From Paenibacillus sp. yr247 (GTDB lineage: Bacteria > Bacillota > Bacilli > Paenibacillales > NBRC-103111), in NCBI RefSeq assembly GCF_900103825.1, contig NZ_FNIF01000002.1, positions 515,566-579,565 on the forward strand: 64,000 nucleotides of DNA, in the 5' to 3' direction. The notes beneath the pieces are model-generated. The model was not told where the DNA came from, ran no database searches, and saw nothing but the letters and a program-made list of their open reading frames with translations. Positions 34,650 to 43,622 of this stretch are shown here, one piece after another (position 1 is the first letter of the stretch; every line of letters starts with the position of its first letter). The translations under genes and the position numbers were made by a program.

Positions 34650-35774
34650 TTATGCTGATTTGTTAGTGGAGTCGTCTTCGATAGTTTCAGCTTGGCTGTT
34701 TATCTGATTAATTTCTTCAACTTTATTAATTAAAATCTTGGCTAAGTTGTCTATCAAAGATAACTTCTCCCTGTAATAAATTTCGTTATATTTTAACTCA
34801 TCACCATGAATAACATGGCTTGTCCACCTATATGTATCATTAATTACAGTTACAATGTTTGTATCTAATATATTGTCATGGTTCAATAATCCAACCATCC
34901 TGTTTACACTATAGAATTTTCTATCTTCTTTGGTAACCAAATTAAATAAATTGGTTATTAGTTTTTCCAAAATATATCTTTTCTTAAATGTTTCAATGAC
35001 TAGATATTCATTACTAGTAAACCTATCTAAACTGATTTCATTCTCGCCATTAAATGTAGTTAAATTATTCAAAACAACATTTGTATTTAAGTTAATTTCA
35101 TTTTCATTTATATTATTTAGATTATTTTTCTTTTTATTTAACTTTATTGTTTTCGTAGAAATAGACTTTAAAGTTCTTGCAATTAAAATCACCGCTGTAA
35201 CGCATGATGTTAAAATTACAACCACAAATAGAAAACTAGTTAAATTATTTTGATTCCCTTCAATTTTAGTAATTAAAACAGGGACTATTAATGTAAGTAT
35301 CGAAGTGAAAATAGTAGTAATTAAAGAAAAATTACTTGAGGTCTTGGTAGGAATTTCTGTGTTTTCCGCTGATTCGTTGTAGTGTAATGAATTAATTATT
35401 TCCTCTATTTCAAAAAGTAACTTAGGTCTAATTTCATCACTAATATGCTCATTTTCATAAACCTTTGCATAAACCATTTTTATTAATTCTTCTTTAGTAT
35501 ATTTAAATTCACAATTTTTGAGATACATGAACCCATCCAACATAAAATTTAGATTGATTTGAGAGAGTGATAATTTTTTGTTGACACAATTTCGAATAAT
35601 CAAATTTACAATTTCTTCAGTCAATCTTATTGTTTCCTTATCCACTTGTTTACGTTGTCTAAATTCCTGATACAGAAAAAACAGAATACCTAAAATCAAT
35701 GAAACTATTGCAATAGAAATATTAAATTCTGATGACAACAATAACTTGTAGAATTTTTCCCACATATAACGCAC
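34650..35774 (-). CDS. AT-rich membrane protein of unknown function
   Basis: 374 residues. One N-terminal membrane segment (ISIAIVSLILGILFFLYQEF) and a central hydrophobic pair near 150-205 (LITTIFTSILTLIVPVLI, FLFVVVILTSCVTAVILI). Charged helical regions lie before and after. The C-terminal ~170 residues are cytoplasm-like, with KRYILEKLITNLFNLVTKED. No motif recognised. Strongly AT-rich and Asn/Lys/Ile-rich, unlike the chromosomal neighbours, which fits recent acquisition with the element. Confidence 0.65.
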   Translation of the reverse strand: MRYMWEKFYKLLLSSEFNISIAIVSLILGILFFLYQEFRQRKQVDKETIRLTEEIVNLIIRNCVNKKLSLSQINLNFMLDGFMYLKNCEFKYTKEELIKMVYAKVYENEHISDEIRPKLLFEIEEIINSLHYNESAENTEIPTKTSSNFSLITTIFTSILTLIVPVLITKIEGNQNNLTSFLFVVVILTSCVTAVILIARTLKSISTKTIKLNKKKNNLNNINENEINLNTNVVLNNLTTFNGENEISLDRFTSNEYLVIETFKKRYILEKLITNLFNLVTKEDRKFYSVNRMVGLLNHDNILDTNIVTVINDTYRWTSHVIHGDELKYNEIYYREKLSLIDNLAKILINKVEEINQINSQAETIEDDSTNKSA

Positions 35775-35876
35775 CCACTATATAATTTTTTAAAATCTTA
35801 CTTTAAGTTAATTATTTCCGTTAATATCCATTATACATTATTTTTATTTAGATACGGTGGGATGCCTAGTATTGTT

Positions 35877-36653
35877 CTATGACCCATTTAAAATAAATTC
35901 TTCGAACTGTTTAATATTATTATCTAATTTCAATTCAAATATATCGTTTAAGCTATCCATCGCTATTAGAAGACACATTATTGCAGTCTTATGCTTTTTT
36001 AATTCAAATATTTGCGGTCCATTTTCAAACATAGTTATGTTGCCTTGTTCATCAGTGACAACATATGCTTCAAGTGACCTAACTGTCGTATGAACATCTT
36101 CACTTAAATTTCTGTATGCAGTTTGATAAAAAGTTTGCATATTTGCACGCCTTGCAATCTCTTCTGTACTCATATCCTTATAACCATTTCTTTCTATTTC
36201 TTCTTCCAATTCTTTTTTCTGTTCCACTGATATTTGCGAATGTATCGTACTAAATGACTTTTTATCGTTAAGGATAACATTCATTAGTTTGAATCGTTTC
36301 CAATTCTCTGTTAAGATAAATTCCTCTACAAAGTTTTCGCTTTCTACTATTGCTTTTAATGGGAATGTAACTTCAAGTAATGCCCTTGTAAGGATAGCAC
36401 ATTCGATGCCTAAGCCTTTTTTACTAAGTAAAACAATCGCTTGAAAACAATTTGTTACTTTGATGAATAATGTAGCCGCTAATATTCCCTTTATATTATC
36501 AGGATATATTTTAACTCTATCTTTCATTGTCATAGCAAACTAATTCATTTCATCTATTTTGGTGTACAATGCTTTATTTACTTCAATAAATGGATTCATT
36601 ATGGAGTCAATTTGACTTCCTAAAAAGCCAACTTCATCAAAATCAATTTCCAT
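35877..36653 (-). pseudogene. DUF5677-like protein interrupted by an in-frame TAG
   Basis: A frame of 218 codons (35877-36533) carries FQAIVLLSKKGLGIECAILT, then RALLEVTFPLKAIVE, typical of DUF5677. Upstream the same frame is open through 37 more codons to ATG 36653, which has a strong GGAGGATTAGAA site, except for one TAG at 36540-36542. The joined sequence (IDEMN-stop-FAMTMKDRVK) looks like the family's N-terminus. The ATG at 36533 has no ribosome binding site, so restart is unlikely. Either the gene is dead or one base is wrong in the sequence. The family's function is unknown. Confidence 0.7.
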
Positions 36654-36718
36654 TTCTAATCCTCCATACTTTCTTCATAGTGACATTGCTGTCCAAATAA
36701 TCTTTTAATTATTGTTAC

Positions 36719-37996
36719 CTAGTTCATAGCTTTTCTATAAACAGAAATACCTTTTTTCACCAATTGAATAAGTTCACCTTTTTGATGACTTTCATCTAAT
36801 TGCTTATATAATTGATTAGAATCTATTTTTATAAACTCATCAGTATTTAGTATTTTCTTTAAGTTTTCATTGAAATTACGTTGTTCATTATAAAAATCAC
36901 TATGTTTTCCTAGTTGTTCTAAAATAAACAATACCGTTATCTCTCTATCCTCTTTTATTCCAACCAATTCAAAATAAATATCATCGCATGAGCTATTTGG
37001 GTCAAATTTAGAAATTGTTTTTTCAATATTGATTACATGAACTTCTAAACTTTTTATGGTTATTAATTGAGTAGTTAATAATATTTGTAAGTTCTCTGAT
37101 AACAACGCATTTATTAATTTTAACGCCAAACTAGCATCTTTTGAATGAATATATGGGGTTATTAACGTCGGGGTATTAATTATTTGTACATTCCCGTCCA
37201 GTGACAATGAATAGAAATTAGTTCTTGTGTCCTTCAGCAAAAAAACAGGGTGCATTTTAGTTATTATCACTTTGTATATTACAAGCCCAAAAAAAGAATA
37301 AAGAACATACACTTCTCCATCTCTTTGATAAGTAATTGAAAATGAATGGGAACCTAGAAATAAACTTTCTTTTAATTGTATATACAAATTTAAATCTGTA
37401 ACTATTTCGACTACATTAAAATTTGGTTTGATACCATTTACAATATAATCTATAGTTTGTTTAAAAGAAGTAATCATGTCGTTTATATTATTTTCTTTGC
37501 AATACCACTCAAAAGCAATTTTTGCTACCATTCGAAGCATTTGCTCTGATTTGAATAAGTCTGTTTTCAATATAGTTGCATTCATGAAAATTTGATTGTT
37601 ATCTATTTCTGTAATTGTACCTTTTTTGAATTTCATCTTTTTTAATTTTTCCATTGGTCCTAATATATGTTTTATCCCATTAAATTTCGCACTAATAATA
37701 TTTTTTTTATAAAATTGCTCCTTTGTACTAATTTTTGCAGGAAACGACTTGTCATCAATTTCAATTACAGCATCAAATACAATTGGGTTTCCTATTCTTG
37801 TATTAATCCCTAAAATGTTTCTTAAAAAGTTTAATTCATTTATTACGTAGCTTTCGGCATCAATATTAATTTTTTGATTGTGAAAGGAGCATACATTTCC
37901 ATTAAGTATTTTTTTATTTGTTAATCCAGATGGAATAATATCAGATTTAGTTAAATTATCTTCTTTTCCGCAATATATACATTTAGTATTTCCCAT
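36719..37996 (-). CDS. Large protein with HNH-like zinc-binding N-terminus
   Basis: About 425 residues from ATG 37996 (MGNTKCIYCGKEDNLTKSDI), with AAGGTGT upstream; an in-frame ATG at 38068 has no site. The N-terminus has CIYCG and a later CSFHN around an IIPSGL segment, like the Cys-x-x-Cys...His-x-IP...C-x-x-x-N core of HNH nucleases. The usual HNH His before IIP is Asp here (KSDIIP), so nuclease activity is doubtful. The remaining 380 residues are a large unrecognised domain. It is AT-rich, part of the element cargo, and lies on the same strand as the DUF5677 and membrane-protein genes. Confidence 0.6.
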   Translation of the reverse strand: MGNTKCIYCGKEDNLTKSDIIPSGLTNKKILNGNVCSFHNQKINIDAESYVINELNFLRNILGINTRIGNPIVFDAVIEIDDKSFPAKISTKEQFYKKNIISAKFNGIKHILGPMEKLKKMKFKKGTITEIDNNQIFMNATILKTDLFKSEQMLRMVAKIAFEWYCKENNINDMITSFKQTIDYIVNGIKPNFNVVEIVTDLNLYIQLKESLFLGSHSFSITYQRDGEVYVLYSFFGLVIYKVIITKMHPVFLLKDTRTNFYSLSLDGNVQIINTPTLITPYIHSKDASLALKLINALLSENLQILLTTQLITIKSLEVHVINIEKTISKFDPNSSCDDIYFELVGIKEDREITVLFILEQLGKHSDFYNEQRNFNENLKKILNTDEFIKIDSNQLYKQLDESHQKGELIQLVKKGISVYRKAMN

Positions 37997-38068
37997 AGAG
38001 GTAAAACACCTTCCAGATTTAATTAATACCCACCGTCTACTAAATAACACTTTTTCCCATTTTATCAT

Positions 38069-38515
38069 ATTTTTTTGTTATCCACATCACTTTCCAATAA
38101 GGGTGAGCGGCAGAAGTTCAAGTTTTTAAAACAAGTCACATCAAATCATCAAATATTTCCTATCCAGATTTTATGCGGTCTAGCCGAGTATTACAGTTGA
38201 ACCCTAAAACGAAGTATGCCTTATACTTTTTGATATAAACACTGCCCCTACCATATGCTTTCAATACCACCTTTAAGCTCTCGTTTCAATTGAATTGGTT
38301 CAGCCCTTAGTCCTAATCCAAAAATCCTATTAGCCTCGCATATGAGCTCCCAGAGGTATAACCCAACCATTCATGGCTACTAGAAATAGAATGCATCCTA
38401 TCGTTAAGCTATCGCAAAGGGCATTGATTATAACCAGTTCTTAAGTACATAGGTTGTAATCTATCGCTATCGCTTTTCAAACATAAGAAGCAGACTTGAA
38501 CACAATATTTAAAGT
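38069..38515. other. Intergenic stretch of ~450 bp, no gene seen
   Basis: No reading frame with a ribosome binding site and no clear hairpin or repeat. It separates the unknown cargo from the SUKH and replication genes. A replication origin for the gpII-like protein could lie here or at 39168-39369, but I see no defining motif. Confidence 0.4.
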
Positions 38516-38520
38516 AGATT

Positions 38521-38554
38521 AAAAAAAATAAGACCACCTTTGGTTAAGGCGGTC
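38521..38554 (-). terminator. Terminator of the SUKH-type gene
   Basis: GACCACCTT (38532-38540) pairs with AAGGCGGTC (38546-38554) with one G-U pair. On the minus strand TTATTTTTTTT follows. Confidence 0.8.
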
Positions 38555-38603
38555 ATTTCGTTATGTAACTATCGTTACCCGTTAGTTTAGAAATCAATAC
38601 CAA

Positions 38604-39167
38604 TTATAGAGTCCAATATTCTACGCTAGGGTTTAAACTTAACCCGATATTCCCTTCTTTTTCCCAGTTATAGTCAAGATAGCCCTCTTTGTCTAAAAAA
38701 TAGACCTCCTCTTTATAAAACTCAATAATTGTTTCTAAAAATTTTTCAGGTGTTCGATACATTACCTTCAACTCACCTTCATCATGTAACAACACACAGA
38801 TACAACTTTCTTCTTCCTTTATTTTGACCCAACAAATATAGTCGCTGGAGTAATTGACCAAGAGTGGAAGCGCCAATACTCTTTCTACCTCATTGGCTAT
38901 TAAATTATCCAGTATTTTTTGCTCCTCAAGAATTTCATCAATATGAATAAGTCTATAACCAGGAATAAAATCCATTAGCCTTTGATCCTTTATTCCCCTG
39001 CAAGTCCCTTGAACGCTACTATAAATGACTTCAAATAAACTCGGAACTTCTAAAGTTAACTGAATAATATGTGACCAATTCTCTTTAGCCTTACCTAAAC
39101 TCTTTCGATAATTTGGTCGCTGTGATTCAGACAATTCAAGGAACTTATTAAAAAGATCGTATAACAT
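38604..39167 (-). CDS. SMI1/KNR4-type (SUKH) protein
   Basis: 187 residues. YRLIHIDEILEEQKILDNLI and later PLLVNYSSDYICWVKIKEEE match the SUKH fold, in which a loop around an Ile-P-G-Y segment (here DFIPGYRLI) is conserved. Bacterial SUKH proteins are often immunity proteins for contact-dependent or polymorphic toxins, but no toxin gene is seen nearby. CTGGAGGG precedes the ATG. It has its own terminator. Confidence 0.6.
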   Translation of the reverse strand: MLYDLFNKFLELSESQRPNYRKSLGKAKENWSHIIQLTLEVPSLFEVIYSSVQGTCRGIKDQRLMDFIPGYRLIHIDEILEEQKILDNLIANEVERVLALPLLVNYSSDYICWVKIKEEESCICVLLHDEGELKVMYRTPEKFLETIIEFYKEEVYFLDKEGYLDYNWEKEGNIGLSLNPSVEYWTL

Positions 39168-39369
39168 CCAAATCCCTCCAGTTATGTACCCATAAACATA
39201 ACATGTTTATTCGTTATGAAGATACTCAGTTCCTCTGAGGGCTGGTCGATTAGCGTAACCTGCCCGTTAGTTCAATAAAGAAGTTAAAACCAACAAAAAC
39301 ATTAATAGACATTAGTGGTCAACTAATCAAACAAGAGCAGGATTAACCTGCCCTATTGTCCAACTTGAT

Positions 39370-40290
39370 TCATAAATCTATCTTTAAATCCTTTAGCTTG
39401 TTAACCTTTGGGAATACTATTGGTTCAATCATATTTTTACGGTTAAGAAGTGTTTTAGCTGAATACAACTCTTTTAATACTGAATCTCCATAGGTTTCAC
39501 TTATCTTTTTAAACCCTAATATCGTTTCCGCACTACTAATGCTTTTTTGTTGTTTAAGCCATTCAAGGTTTAATTCATTATCTATGTTATGGAAGGTTAT
39601 TCCTTCCAGTATTGGCTTGGTTATGTGTTCAAAAAATTCTCTTGTTAATAGTTCAATTGCTTTTTTCTTTGGTGAGAATTTCTTTATATCCGCTGTAGAA
39701 GGGCTAATTTCAAGTCTTAGAATGCCTTCTGCCTGTTTTATTATTTCGTCTGATTCTTTGGTTTTTACGCATTGTTTCATTTTGTCATAGAACATAATCC
39801 TACTACTCTTATTTTCAAAGATTACTGTTTCATTATGATTATAGACATTCGTGTTTTTGTATGGCATTTTCCGTTTTGCCAGTTGCATAATATAGTCGCT
39901 TACGTTGGTTCCTACTTGAAAATTCCAACTAACGTCTAATCTGCTTGTAATTGTCCAATCAGCAGGTACTACATTTATATGTAGTAAGGTTAATAAATGG
40001 TTGTTAAGTTTCGTAAAGAAATCAGATATATCGTTTTGAGCAACCATTTTTATGTTGTTTCCGAACAAGAACTTTGGAATTGACACTTGTAATGTCAATA
40101 TTCGACTATTGGTATAATAAACTAGGTAGGGTATCTTTTCGTCCTTCAACTTATAGACAGTGTTAAGTTCACCCGTAACTCTATCAAAGTATGTTGTATC
40201 TTCTACCTTATCAACTAGTTTTTCAAATATAGAATCCTCAATGTAAATATTATTAGCCTTCAATTTGATAGTATCGAACAAACACTGCAT
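39370..40290 (-). CDS. Phage/plasmid replication protein, gpII (phage X/CRI) type
   Basis: 306 residues. MQCLFDTIKLKANNIYIEDS is the usual opening, followed by a central SRLDVSWNFQVGTNVSDYIM and SSRIMFYDKMKQCVKTKESD region and ILRLEISPSTADIKKFS. This layout matches the replication initiators of filamentous-phage gpII type found on small Firmicute elements, which act by rolling-circle nicking. It would let the excised element replicate. No partner single-strand-binding or relaxase gene is seen. Confidence 0.7.
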   Translation of the reverse strand: MQCLFDTIKLKANNIYIEDSIFEKLVDKVEDTTYFDRVTGELNTVYKLKDEKIPYLVYYTNSRILTLQVSIPKFLFGNNIKMVAQNDISDFFTKLNNHLLTLLHINVVPADWTITSRLDVSWNFQVGTNVSDYIMQLAKRKMPYKNTNVYNHNETVIFENKSSRIMFYDKMKQCVKTKESDEIIKQAEGILRLEISPSTADIKKFSPKKKAIELLTREFFEHITKPILEGITFHNIDNELNLEWLKQQKSISSAETILGFKKISETYGDSVLKELYSAKTLLNRKNMIEPIVFPKVNKLKDLKIDL

Positions 40291-40359
40291 ACCCCTCTTT
40301 CTTTATACTTGATATTAGTAGCGGAAAAATTATTCTCTTCTTTTAGCATGTTATAAGAA

Positions 40360-41191
40360 TCACTCATCCTGCCACTTACCGTGAACTATCAACTTGGATA
40401 TATCTGGGTTCCCCTTTTTAATTTTGCTAGTCATCCCAACACTTTGCAGAATCACAAGCGTTCCATCTTTCAGAAAGAATGGGCAATTAATTTGTACTTT
40501 TGATATATCAATGTCATTCTCTTCAAGGAATTTATGAACATCCCAATTTACATTTTCACGAGCCTCCTCGTACTTAATTTTGAAATAATCTAATAGTTCC
40601 AAGCAATCTTTATACTCAGCACTTTCTTGTGGAATCATCTCCATCAGGGCATATGCTTCTTCTTTGAATATTTCAATGAGTGAAGGCAGACCAATTTCTA
40701 GCCCCTTATCATAAAGGAATTTTCTGTGTTTTAACACATCTTCAAACCTTAGATAGTTAAATTGAACATCAGTATAAATGCCATTCGAAGCCTTTAATGT
40801 AAAACAAATTTCATCTACATTTCTTGTAATTTCAACTATATCAGGAAAATAAAAGTCAATTTTTGTGTTTTCCATATTATGTGGCTCGCCTTTATAGCAT
40901 ACACGAAGGTTTTTTTCCCTGTTATCAGCTCTAAAGTGATTCAAGTGGTCAACTTGTATATTGCTGTCAGTAACTCCCATTATGAGTCTATGCATACTTA
41001 ACGTCTTCTTTTTACCCTCAATATACACATCTGCAATTGCATACCCTTGACCATTGTCAAAGATGCTTTTTTATCATATCTTCATTATAAGAATCAATCA
41101 AAGCAAATTTCCCTGCATCCTTTCCTCTAAAATATACATATGCAACTTTTCCATCAATCTGTATTTGGTTAGATTCCCTTTTTCTTGGCAT
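40360..41191 (-). pseudogene. HNH endonuclease gene, frameshifted in an A6 tract
   Basis: The intact frame 40360-41028 holds the HNH core (LHRLIMG type: MHRLIMGVTDSNIQVDHLNH, then DNREKNLRVC). Upstream a separate frame starts at ATG 41191 (GGAGGAAAG site) and reads MPRKRESNQIQIDGKVAYVY, then FRGKDAGKFALIDSYNEDM. The two join at six T on the plus strand (41067-41072): removing one base gives ...NEDMIKSIFDNGQGYAIADV... continuous with the HNH part. The C-terminal ~130 residues are an unusual extension. Such proteins are often homing-type or element-borne nucleases. Confidence 0.75.
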
Positions 41192-41236
41192 ATACTTTCC
41201 TCCGTTACGAGATAAAAAATCCCTAATTTAACATCC

Positions 41237-41425
41237 TTACTTCCCTTCTAACCAATTAAGAAAAACGTCTTTTGCAACTAAAATTCTCTTTCCAACCCTC
41301 GTACAATAAAACTCACCCGAATTTACGAGTTGGTATGCTTGTGGTCGTCCAATTCCCAATATTTCCCGAATATTCTTAACATTCAAGACAGATGGATAGT
41401 CTGCTTTACTTAAATATGTCGCCAT
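41237..41425 (-). CDS. Excisionase-like helix-turn-helix protein
   Basis: 62 residues from ATG 41425, with GGGAGGTGATAG upstream. VLNVKNIREILGIGRPQAYQ, then RVGKRILVAKDVFLNWLEGK, is the standard winged helix-turn-helix of the MerR-like excisionase family (DNA-binding domain, excisionase type). It would direct excision together with the integrase. It sits between the HNH gene and the repressor on the minus strand. Confidence 0.85.
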   Translation of the reverse strand: MATYLSKADYPSVLNVKNIREILGIGRPQAYQLVNSGEFYCTRVGKRILVAKDVFLNWLEGK

Positions 41426-41474
41426 TTCTATCACCTCCCTTCAAGCAACCTGTTCTTAGATTGCCCAAATTTCC

Positions 41475-42149
41475 TTACCTAAAATTGTACTTTTTAAGAA
41501 TGTTATTCAATTCACTAAAAAACTCATAATGATATGAAGAGTCTATTAATGCATTTTTTTCTACCCATTTTGTTTGGTCAACATCATAAAATTCCATTAA
41601 AAAGTACACTAGATCATTAATAATAGCCGCTTTCTTACCTTCTTTCATTGCCATAAGGCTTATGAAGTTTGAAATATATCTATGGTACTTTACGATTTCT
41701 TTTTCATAATCATGCTCTTGTCCGTTAGATAAATCAGTTGTAAATTTTTTCAATTGTGTGTTTAAAGATTCGATTCTTTCTAGAAGGAACAGTTCACGTT
41801 CAAGATTTTCAAGTTCACTTGAATCGCTATACTTAAATTGTTTTGATGCTTGTATAAGAGTTCTCCAATTTCTTATTCCGTTGTATTCTTTCCCATCAAG
41901 CATCTCATTCACTTTTTCTTTGAATTTAATCTTTAACTTTAATTTTTGAACTTCAGTTAGCTCATTATTAATCAATGCAGGATCAATCTCAAAGAAATCA
42001 GACAACTCCTTTAATCGTTTGTTAGGTACATGGCTTCTTAATTTTACCCAATCATTAATTGTTTTAGGACTAATTCCAAGTTCTTCAGCTACATCTTTGT
42101 AATTGATTGTCAATAAATCAACTATATATTCCAATCCAATACCGTTCAT
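41475..42149 (-). CDS. Element repressor, helix-turn-helix
   Basis: 224 residues from ATG 42149, with GAGGTGG 8 nt upstream. The N-terminus has the helix-turn-helix YKDVAEELGISPKTINDWVK. A long charged helical region follows (VQKLKLKIKFKEKVNEMLDG) and a C-terminal helical domain. It lacks the Ser-Lys autocleavage site of LexA/CI-type repressors, so SOS-type self-cleavage is not expected. It is divergent from the integrase. Two 13-bp palindromes in the shared region are the likely operators. Confidence 0.75.
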   Translation of the reverse strand: MNGIGLEYIVDLLTINYKDVAEELGISPKTINDWVKLRSHVPNKRLKELSDFFEIDPALINNELTEVQKLKLKIKFKEKVNEMLDGKEYNGIRNWRTLIQASKQFKYSDSSELENLERELFLLERIESLNTQLKKFTTDLSNGQEHDYEKEIVKYHRYISNFISLMAMKEGKKAAIINDLVYFLMEFYDVDQTKWVEKNALIDSSYHYEFFSELNNILKKYNFR

Positions 42150-42188
42150 AATGCAATCCACCTCACATTTAATTTATCATCTAAAATC

Positions 42189-42218
42189 AATATACCACAA
42201 AAACAGATTATCTGTAAA
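42189..42218 (-). promoter_or_regulatory. Repressor promoter with operator O1
   Basis: Minus-strand -35 TTTACA (42213-42218), 18-bp spacer, -10 TATATT (42189-42194). The palindrome ACAGATTATCTGT (42203-42215) lies between them, so binding would block the repressor's own promoter. Confidence 0.6.
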
Positions 42219-42294
42219 GATTGAAACTTATTATCTTGAAAAATCATCAAAATCAAGCTTAACATAGGTATAAAACACATTTATATCATACGAA

Positions 42295-42323
42295 TTGACA
42301 CAGACTATTAAGTATATTAATAT
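42295..42323 (+). promoter_or_regulatory. Integrase promoter
   Basis: Consensus -35 TTGACA (42295-42300), 17-bp spacer, -10 TAATAT (42318-42323). Confidence 0.7.
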
Positions 42324-42330
42324 TAAATAG

Positions 42331-42343
42331 ACAGATAATCTGT
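42331..42343. promoter_or_regulatory. Operator O2 at the integrase transcription start
   Basis: ACAGATAATCTGT, the same palindrome as 42203-42215 except for the central base. It covers the expected transcription start of the integrase, so a bound repressor would shut integrase off. Confidence 0.65.
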
Positions 42344-42370
42344 AAGTCAAATTCAGGAGGATTGGTAGAT

Positions 42371-43501
42371 ATGCCAGTATTAAAAGACGAAAAAGCCAAA
42401 AAAAACCCGTGGTTCTATGTAATAGAATTAGGAAAAGATGAAAATGGGAAAAGGAAGAATAAGAAAAAACGTGGATTCAAAACAAAGAAGGAAGCTGAAA
42501 AGGCACTAGTGGAAGCTCAAAGTGCTTTGAATAGAGGGGAATATATGGAGCCTTCTAAGATACTCTATAAAGAATATCTGACTCAGTGGTTGATTGAGAA
42601 ACAGAATACAATAAAAAGACAATCGGCAAAAACTACCGAACAAATTATTAGAACACATGTAATTCCTTCAATTGGAAACATCCAACTTTGCAATCTAAAT
42701 TCTTTACATATTCAAAAATTCATCAATGAGCTACATAAAAAGGGCTTAGCAGATGGGACTATTAAACGAATCTTTAATGTGGTCAATACATCTTTAAACA
42801 AAGCTGAAAAGATGAAACTCGTTCAGAAGAACGTTGCATCTGCAATTGATAAACCAAAAGTGAGCCACAAAGAAATGAAGGCTTGGGACGTAAACGAAGT
42901 ACAACCATTCCTAGACTTAGCTCGTAGTAGCAGATATTACATTGCTTTTCATCTTGCAATTATGACTGGGATGAGACAAGGTGAGATTTTGGGGTTAAGG
43001 TGGCAAGATGTTGATTTGGAGGGTTCTATACTACGTATTACGCAAACACTGAGCCATGATGGTAAGGAGTTCGTACAGGGAGCAAAGACAGCCTCAGGCG
43101 TTCGCACCATTGCCTTATCACCTGAAACCATATCTGCGTTAAAGAAACACCGTTCTATGACCTCTCAGGAGCGTTTGCAATTGGGGGAAATGTATCAAGA
43201 CAGTGGTTTGGTCGTATGCACTTCAAAGGGTACAAAAATGCTTCCTAGAAGTCTGAGTACCGTCTGGGCTTCATTATTAGAGAAATCAGGACTTTCCAAA
43301 ATTCGTTTTCATGATTTGAGACATACTCATGCTACATTGATGCTTAAGATGGGTATTCATGTAAAAGTGGTTTCGGAACGCTTGGGACATTCTTCTGTGC
43401 AAATCACACTCGATAGATATTCTCACGTCTTGCCTAACATGCAAGAAGATGCGGCAAATGGTCTTGGTCAAATGATTTTTAAGGCTCCAAATGCGCTTTA
43501 G
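42371..43501 (+). CDS. int: Tyrosine site-specific integrase of the element
   Basis: 376 residues from ATG 42371, with AGGAGG upstream; the in-frame TTG at 42362 is closer to that site. An N-terminal arm-binding-type domain (KRKNKKKRGFKTKKEAEKAL) is followed by a core-binding SAM-like domain and the catalytic domain. The catalytic Arg is in TGMRQGEILG, then HDLRHTHATLM, LGHSSVQ and the Tyr in DRYSHVLP. It ends 126 bp before the tRNA-Leu target and should catalyse integration and excision there. Confidence 0.95.
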   Translation: MPVLKDEKAKKNPWFYVIELGKDENGKRKNKKKRGFKTKKEAEKALVEAQSALNRGEYMEPSKILYKEYLTQWLIEKQNTIKRQSAKTTEQIIRTHVIPSIGNIQLCNLNSLHIQKFINELHKKGLADGTIKRIFNVVNTSLNKAEKMKLVQKNVASAIDKPKVSHKEMKAWDVNEVQPFLDLARSSRYYIAFHLAIMTGMRQGEILGLRWQDVDLEGSILRITQTLSHDGKEFVQGAKTASGVRTIALSPETISALKKHRSMTSQERLQLGEMYQDSGLVVCTSKGTKMLPRSLSTVWASLLEKSGLSKIRFHDLRHTHATLMLKMGIHVKVVSERLGHSSVQITLDRYSHVLPNMQEDAANGLGQMIFKAPNAL

Positions 43502-43511
43502 TATAGTAAAG

Positions 43512-43530
43512 GTTGCCAAAATGTTGCCAA
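43512..43530 (+). repeat. Tandem GTTGCCAA motif behind the integrase
   Basis: Two GTTGCCAA 8-mers 3 nt apart, about 90 bp from the attR core. They are good candidates for arm-type integrase sites. A near-identical pair lies at 34557-34576. Confidence 0.5.
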
Positions 43531-43581
43531 ATTGGTTTAGTGAGAGAAAAACAAGTATAAGTGGAACGCTAATAGAAAAAG

Positions 43582-43607
43582 AAAAAACCCTTAACTAGTA
43601 AGGGTTT
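43582..43607 (-). terminator. Element-borne terminator of the tRNA-Leu transcript
   Basis: AAACCCTTA (43585-43593) pairs with TAAGGGTTT (43599-43607). On the minus strand a T-rich tract follows. It mirrors the ancestral terminator at 30301-30329. Confidence 0.8.
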
Positions 43608-43622
43608 CCTGCTTATAAAACT

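Noticed and set aside
7848-36542. Two TAG codons as evidence of stop-codon recoding (for example pyrrolysine)
   Set aside because: Only two cases, each in a gene that looks decayed or possibly misread; no suppressor tRNA or pyl genes are in the window, and many intact genes here end normally.
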